This document shows, in pieces, positions 42,780-46,625 of a stretch of DNA of 46,625 nucleotides (the stretch's first letter is position 1; every line of letters starts with the position of its first letter). Source of the DNA: Candidatus Onthovicinus excrementipullorum (GTDB lineage Bacteria > Bacillota > Clostridia > Oscillospirales > Acutalibacteraceae); assembly GCA_018712345.1 (NCBI GenBank), contig DVHG01000021.1, positions 1-46,625 of the forward strand. Reading direction: 5' to 3'. The notes beneath the pieces were generated by a model that did not search any database, was not told where the DNA came from, and saw nothing but the letters and a program-made list of their open reading frames with translations. The translations under genes were made by a program, and so were the position numbers.

Positions 42780-42998
42780 GTGTCAAAGCAGGATATGATT
42801 GAGATCGAGGGGATCGTCAAAGAGGCATTGCCCAACGCGATGTTCCAGGTCGAACTCGAAAACGGTCATATGATACTGGCCCATATTTCCGGCAAGCTGA
42901 GGATGAATTACATCCGGATCCTGCCGGGCGACAAGGTCACGGTGGAAATGTCCCCCTATGACCTCTCCCGCGGCCGGATCACATGGCGTTCAAAATAG
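42780..42998 (+). CDS. infA: Translation initiation factor IF-1
   Basis: This 72-residue OB-fold factor occupies the ribosomal A-site during initiation. It has [39 protein letters not shown] and [13 protein letters not shown]. The start is GTG 42780 with AAGGAGGG upstream. A KOW-domain gene that often sits between map and infA in Firmicutes is absent. Confidence 0.97.
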   Translation: MSKQDMIEIEGIVKEALPNAMFQVELENGHMILAHISGKLRMNYIRILPGDKVTVEMSPYDLSRGRITWRSK

Positions 42999-43024
42999 CG
43001 AAAGGCGAAGGAGGTATTTTTACT

Positions 43025-43138
43025 ATGAAAGTCAGACCTTCTGTCAAAAAGATTTGCGAAAAGTGCAAAGTCATCAAGCGTAAAGGGAAAATCATGGTCA
43101 TCTGTGAGAACCCCAAGCATAAGCAGCGTCAGGGTTAA
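43025..43138 (+). CDS. rpmJ: 50S ribosomal protein L36
   Basis: This 37-residue protein opens [15 protein letters not shown] and ends NPKHKQRQG. Three cysteines and one histidine (CEKC, C27, H32) form the zinc-binding set of the classical C+ form. GGAGG lies 7 bases before the ATG. Confidence 0.97.
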   Translation: MKVRPSVKKICEKCKVIKRKGKIMVICENPKHKQRQG

Positions 43139-43173
43139 CCTGAAAACCTATTAAATGGAGGTGCAAGTGACAA

Positions 43174-43542
43174 ATGGCGCGTATTTCTGGCGTTGACCTG
43201 CCGAGGGATAAACGGGTCGAGATCGGCCTGACCTACATCTTCGGCATCGGCCGCAAAACAGCAAGCGACATTATTAAGGCAACTGGAGTCAATCCCGACA
43301 CCCGCGTAAAGGATCTGAGCGAGGAGGATGTCTCCAAGCTCCGCGATTATATTGATAAAAACGTCCGTGTAGAGGGCGACCTTCGCCGTGACACCGCATT
43401 CGATATCAAGCGTCTGATCGAGATCGGCTGCTACCGCGGTGTACGCCATCGCAAGGGCCTGCCGGTCCGCGGCCAGCGTTCCAAGACGAACGCCCGCACC
43501 CGCAAAGGTCCGAAGAAGACGATTGCGAACAAGAAGAAGTAA
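43174..43542 (+). CDS. rpsM: 30S ribosomal protein S13
   Basis: This 122-residue head protein contacts the P-site tRNA through its basic tail. It has [20 protein letters not shown], the H2TH-like middle, and [21 protein letters not shown]-type C-terminus ([19 protein letters not shown]). GGAGGTG precedes the ATG. Confidence 0.97.
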   Translation: MARISGVDLPRDKRVEIGLTYIFGIGRKTASDIIKATGVNPDTRVKDLSEEDVSKLRDYIDKNVRVEGDLRRDTAFDIKRLIEIGCYRGVRHRKGLPVRGQRSKTNARTRKGPKKTIANKKK

Positions 43543-43558
43543 GCGAGGAGGTAATTGA

Positions 43559-43966
43559 ATGGCTACTAAAGCTACGGGCAAAAAAGGCGCTACGACTCGT
43601 AAACGCCGTGAGCGTAAGAATATTGAGCGCGGCGCAGCTCATATCCAATCCACCTTCAACAACACGATCGTGACTATTTCCGACACGCACGGGAATGCGG
43701 TATCGTGGGCAAGTGCCGGTGAGATGGGCTTTAAGGGTTCCCGGAAGTCTACACCCTTCGCCGCTCAGACAGCCGCTGAGACAGCCGCCAAGGCTGCCAT
43801 GGAGCACGGCATGAAGACTGTTGAAGTGTATGTCAAGGGCCCCGGTGCCGGCCGTGAGGCCGCGATCCGCGCGCTCCAGACCGCCGGATTAGAGGTCAGC
43901 ATGATCAAGGATGTCACGCCGATCCCGCACAACGGATGCCGTCCGCCCAAGAGAAGAAGAGTATAA
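43559..43966 (+). CDS. rpsK: 30S ribosomal protein S11
   Basis: This 135-residue platform protein is near the E-site mRNA. It has [17 protein letters not shown] and the conserved C-terminal [18 protein letters not shown]. The N-terminal 20 residues are Lys/Arg-rich. GAGGAGG precedes the start. Confidence 0.97.
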   Translation: MATKATGKKGATTRKRRERKNIERGAAHIQSTFNNTIVTISDTHGNAVSWASAGEMGFKGSRKSTPFAAQTAAETAAKAAMEHGMKTVEVYVKGPGAGREAAIRALQTAGLEVSMIKDVTPIPHNGCRPPKRRRV

Positions 43967-43983
43967 GAAGGAGGACCAATATT

Positions 43984-44577
43984 ATGGCAAAGAATATGCA
44001 GCCCGTTCTGAAGCGTTGTAAGACGCTGGGCATTTCTCCGGCTGTCCTTGGTTACTCCAAGGAGACCTACCGGAATCCCAAGCAGATGCGCCGCAAGCAG
44101 TCTGAGTACGCGATGCAGCTGAACGAGAAGCAGAAGGTCAAGTTCATCTACGGCGTCCTTGAGAAGCAGTTCCATGCCTACTATGAGAGGGCGGAGCGCA
44201 AGCAGGGCGTCACGGGCGAACTGCTGCTTCAGGAGCTGGAGCGCCGTCTGGATAACGTCGTATTCCGCATGGGCTTTGCTGGTACCCGCAGGGAGGCCCG
44301 CCAGCTCGTCAACCACGGCCACTTTACGGTCAACGGCAAGCGTGTCGACATCCCGTCCTATCAGGTGAAGCCGGGCGATGTGGTGGCGATCCGCGAGAAG
44401 TCCCGTGCCTCCGTTAAATTCAAGGCTCTCATTGAGACGCTTGGCAAGCAGCCGTGCCCGAAGTGGATTGAAAAGGCCGCAGGCGCAAGCGAGGGGAAGA
44501 TCATTGCGATGCCGCAGCGCGACGATATCGATTATGAGGTATCCGAGCACCTGATCGTCGAGCTCTACTCCAAGTAA
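43984..44577 (+). CDS. rpsD: 30S ribosomal protein S4 (zinc-free type)
   Basis: This 197-residue primary 16S rRNA binder has an S4 RNA-binding domain (LDNVVFRMGFAGTRREARQL). The N-terminal region holds a single cysteine rather than the four of the zinc form. Its location inside the alpha block is typical of Clostridia, whereas Bacillus moves rpsD elsewhere. ATG 43984 has AGGAGG upstream; the longer frame overlaps rpsK. Confidence 0.96.
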   Translation: MAKNMQPVLKRCKTLGISPAVLGYSKETYRNPKQMRRKQSEYAMQLNEKQKVKFIYGVLEKQFHAYYERAERKQGVTGELLLQELERRLDNVVFRMGFAGTRREARQLVNHGHFTVNGKRVDIPSYQVKPGDVVAIREKSRASVKFKALIETLGKQPCPKWIEKAAGASEGKIIAMPQRDDIDYEVSEHLIVELYSK

Positions 44578-44641
44578 TAGCTGATTGCTGAACGTATATA
44601 CGCAGTAGGCGATAGCCACTTTTATATAAGGAGGGTTTTGA

Positions 44642-45592
44642 ATGATTGAAATCGAAAAGCCCCGAATCGAAACGACCGAATTGACACCCGACGGCACGTA
44701 TGGGAAATTTACGCTCGAGCCGCTTGAGCGCGGATACGGCACAACGCTTGGCAACAGCCTGCGCCGCGTGTTGCTGTCCTCCCTGCCGGGCTATGCGGTC
44801 ACCTCCGTCAAGATTGACGGTGCGCTCCATGAGTTCACCACGATCGACGGCGTAAAGGAGGATGTGACCGAGATCGTCCTCAACCTGAAGGATGTCATAC
44901 TGCGGATAAATGGCGACGGTCCCAAAACCGTTTACATTGATGCAAACGGCGAGGGAGAAGTGACTGCCGGCAGCATTAAGGCTGACTCGGAAGTTGTGAT
45001 TTTGAATCCGGATCTCCATATTGCGTCCCTTGATAAGGATGCGCACCTGAGCATGGAGATCACGGTGGACAGGGGCCGCGGCTATGTACCCGCGGAACGC
45101 AATAAGCAGCTCATGCAGCCGCCTATTGGCGTCATTGCTGTCGATTCGATTTATTCCCCGGTGCTCAAGGTCAACTATAATGTTGAGAACACCCGTGTGG
45201 GCCAGATCACGGACTATGACAAGCTGACGATTGAGGTCTGGACCAACGGCACGATCTCTGCCAAAGAGGGGGTTTCCCTTGCGGCAAAGATCCTTACCGA
45301 GCACCTGAACCTCTTCGTTGATCTTTCAGATGAAGCGCACAACGCGGAGATTATGGTTGTCAAGGATGAGAATAATAAGGAGAAATACCTGGAGAAGTCC
45401 ATTGACGATCTCGATCTCTCGGTCCGTTCCTTCAACTGCCTGAAACGTGCAGGGATCAACACGGTAGAGGACCTGATCAACAAGAGCGAAGAGGACATGA
45501 TGAAGGTCCGTAATCTTGGGCGCAAGTCCATGGATGAGGTCATCGCACGCCTGAATGACCTGGGCCTGAGCCTTCGCAAGGAAGATGAGTAA
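44642..45592 (+). CDS. rpoA: RNA polymerase subunit alpha
   Basis: This 316-residue subunit has an N-terminal assembly domain ([20 protein letters not shown] near 22-41) and a C-terminal domain with helix-hairpin-helix DNA- and activator-binding elements ([29 protein letters not shown]). It has a normal length. AAGGAGGG precedes the ATG after a 64-base gap from rpsD. Confidence 0.97.
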   Translation: MIEIEKPRIETTELTPDGTYGKFTLEPLERGYGTTLGNSLRRVLLSSLPGYAVTSVKIDGALHEFTTIDGVKEDVTEIVLNLKDVILRINGDGPKTVYIDANGEGEVTAGSIKADSEVVILNPDLHIASLDKDAHLSMEITVDRGRGYVPAERNKQLMQPPIGVIAVDSIYSPVLKVNYNVENTRVGQITDYDKLTIEVWTNGTISAKEGVSLAAKILTEHLNLFVDLSDEAHNAEIMVVKDENNKEKYLEKSIDDLDLSVRSFNCLKRAGINTVEDLINKSEEDMMKVRNLGRKSMDEVIARLNDLGLSLRKEDE

Positions 45593-45614
45593 GACGGTAA
45601 AGGAGTGAATATAA

Positions 45615-45956
45615 ATGCCCGCAACCAGAAAGCTCGGCAGGACCACCGACCATAGGAAGGCGATGCTCAGGGCAATGGTGACGTTCCTGCTCGAGAACGG
45701 CAAGATCGAGACGACCGTCACGCGTGCAAAGGAAGTCCGTTCGGCGGCTGAGAAAATGATCACGCTTGCCAAGAACGATACGCTTCATGCAAAGCGTCAG
45801 GCGCTTGCTTATATCACCAAAGAGGATGTCTGCAAGAAGCTGTTTGACACCATTGCACCCAAGTACGCTGATCGCAAAGGCGGCTACTGCCGCATCATCA
45901 GGACCGGCCCCCGTCGCGGTGACGCAGCGGAGATGTGCATCATCGAGCTGGTCTGA
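45615..45956 (+). CDS. rplQ: 50S ribosomal protein L17
   Basis: This 113-residue exit-tunnel rim protein has [22 protein letters not shown], the [11 protein letters not shown] segment and C-terminal [23 protein letters not shown]. It is the last gene of the super-operon, followed by a strong terminator. AAAGGAG precedes the start. Confidence 0.97.
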   Translation: MPATRKLGRTTDHRKAMLRAMVTFLLENGKIETTVTRAKEVRSAAEKMITLAKNDTLHAKRQALAYITKEDVCKKLFDTIAPKYADRKGGYCRIIRTGPRRGDAAEMCIIELV

Positions 45957-45974
45957 TCCCAATCTGATCATTAA

Positions 45975-46001
45975 AAAGGACCGCCTGTGGGCGGTCCTTT
46001 T
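45975..46001 (+). terminator. Terminator of the ribosomal super-operon
   Basis: AAAGGACCGCC (45975-45985) pairs perfectly with GGCGGTCCTTT (45990-46000) across a 4-base loop; TTTT ends the stem. It lies 18 bases after the rplQ stop. Confidence 0.9.
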
Positions 46002-46046
46002 GTATACCATGGCCTACTCCCCGGGAGGGGGAGATTGTGCAGCCCC

Positions 46047-46213
46047 AAAGCCTTCCCCTTGAGGGGAAGGGGGACCGCTTGCGGTGGATGAGGTGGCGCG
46101 CACATGCGCGTCTGGAAGGTTGTCGGCTGATAGCTGAAGGCTATCCGACGACCTTTTTCTTGTAACACCCCCTCAGTCTTGGCCTGTGGTCAATCCCCCT
46201 GCACAGGGGAGCC
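46047..46213 (+). repeat. Intergenic mobile repeat, copy B
   Basis: It begins aaagccttccccttgagg (46047-46064) and ends cacaggggagcc (46202-46213), with internal blocks shared in order with 9898-10131. It lies 46 bases past the operon terminator. The stretch that follows, 46214-46318, has no gene. It shows a block (from gaaggaagcaatcgctgcag) that I suspect is a further dispersed repeat. Confidence 0.65.
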
Positions 46214-46318
46214 TAACGAAGGAAGCAATCGCTGCAGTAAATGAGAGAGAAAGACGTTCCCGTGGAAGGATCGCCCTTGTGATGGACCGGTGGCTGCGTA
46301 ACAGGTGAAAAAATATAA

Positions 46319-46352
46319 CCGTAGGGAACACCGCCCCCGGCGTTCCCTACGG
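46319..46352. repeat. REP-like palindrome next to a transposase fragment
   Basis: CCGTAGGGAAC (46319-46329) and GTTCCCTACGG (46342-46352) are perfect inverted copies around a GC-rich 12-base loop. REP palindromes are the substrate of the transposase family whose fragment begins 3 bases to the right. Confidence 0.65.
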
Positions 46353-46354
46353 GG

Positions 46355-46459
46355 GATTCTGGAAAGAATACACTTTCTGTCTCTGGTACATATTATGATG
46401 AAATAGGCGCCATTTCCGGTATAGTCATGTTTGAGCTTTCTGTTCGGAAGATTTTTCAT
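46355..46459 (-). pseudogene. REP-associated tyrosine transposase (RAYT) fragment
   Basis: On the minus strand 35 residues are readable from ATG 46459: KNLPNRKLKHDYTGNGAYF followed by IIICTRDRKCILSRI. This is the N-terminal signature of RAYT/Y1 HUH transposases (NRKxxxYDYxxxGxYFVTICTxDRxxxL). The homology stops at the palindrome at 46352, before the HUH histidines and the catalytic tyrosine, so it cannot be active. Its ATG overlaps the stop codon of the histidine-kinase fragment (TGATG). Confidence 0.65.
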
Positions 46460-46623
46460 CAATAAGTTGATTCTCCGCTTCTTTTTCCGGGTACAGGCAG
46501 CAAAATCTTCACCGTAAAAGTCCCAGCCTCCCGCCTTGTCGTGCAGGTGCCGCCGTACTTTTCGGCGGCTTTCTGCATGTTGGAGAGGCCGAAGCCGTGC
46601 AGCAGCGTGTCCGCCTTTGTGGT
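46459..46623 (-). CDS. GHKL sensor histidine kinase, C-terminal fragment (right end)
   Basis: The last 54 residues of a kinase enter from the right edge, reading leftward. The first 43 residues are identical to those of the left-end fragment, including the G2 box HGFGLSNM. The tails then differ (VPGKRSGESTY here, IKN at the left). The stop overlaps the start of the RAYT fragment. Confidence 0.75.
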   Translation of the reverse strand, partial: TTKADTLLHGFGLSNMQKAAEKYGGTCTTRREAGTFTVKILLPVPGKRSGESTY

Positions 46624-46625
46624 GC
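46495..46625. repeat. Terminal inverted repeat, right copy
   Basis: It is the exact reverse complement of bases 1-131. The identity is perfect over its whole length and ends where the two kinase genes acquire different 3' ends. Confidence 0.95.

Overview
The window looks like a chromosomal piece of a moderately high-GC Clostridia bacterium, probably Oscillospiraceae or a relative. The evidence is the complete S10-spc-alpha ribosomal super-operon in clostridial order, with secY-adk-map-infA-rpmJ-rpsM-rpsK-rpsD-rpoA-rplQ at its end, rpsD inside the alpha block, a zinc-type S14, strong AGGAGG ribosome binding sites, and intergenic repeats of a type I associate with this group. No tRNA, rRNA, CRISPR array or intact insertion sequence was seen. 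Both window ends are the same 131 bases in inverted orientation. Each encodes the end of a GHKL (AgrC-like) sensor histidine kinase, so the window may be a whole contig bounded by a repeated gene.

Layout. 1-665: histidine-kinase tail, terminator, a degraded intergenic repeat and a second hairpin. 666-3606: a comparatively AT-rich trio (PAP2 phosphatase, HxxxD acyltransferase, stand-alone E2-type acyltransferase) of unknown joint function. 4002-7518: a MacB/FtsX-type ABC transporter with a coupled 142-residue protein. 7519-8211: a non-coding regulatory stretch. 8212-9873: a GT8 glycosyltransferase and a TVP38-family membrane protein. 9898-10131: a mobile repeat. 10306-11235: a small unknown protein facing a GNAT acetyltransferase. 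11375-15605: an isoleucyl-tRNA synthetase with the swapped GxHH signature, coupled to a NYN/OST-HTH protein, then a small DUF2007-like protein. 15685-17066: a GNAT acetyltransferase and a methyltransferase.

17248-26368 is a myo-inositol catabolic locus: a LacI-type regulator followed by iolC, iolD, iolB, an iron-type alcohol dehydrogenase, iolG, iolE and iolJ. Together these would take myo-inositol through inosose, diketo-inositol, 5-deoxyglucuronate and 2-deoxy-5-ketogluconate (phosphate) to DHAP and malonate semialdehyde. iolA is absent, and the iron dehydrogenase is a plausible replacement that would reduce the semialdehyde. The iolC promoter carries three copies of a 7-mer that could be the regulator's operator.

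26487-30164 is a minus-strand, patchy region: a 5'-truncated XRE regulator beside a very AT-rich foreign gene, plsC, an endonuclease/exonuclease/phosphatase lipoprotein with a glycine-rich repeat linker, and a small membrane-protein gene broken by two frameshifts. 30478-46001 is the ribosomal super-operon, from its promoter and attenuator-like leader to its terminator. 46047-46625 holds a second copy of the mobile repeat, a REP-like palindrome, a REP-associated transposase fragment and the inverted histidine-kinase tail.

Functions are inferred from motifs read directly in the translated sequence. No database search was possible.
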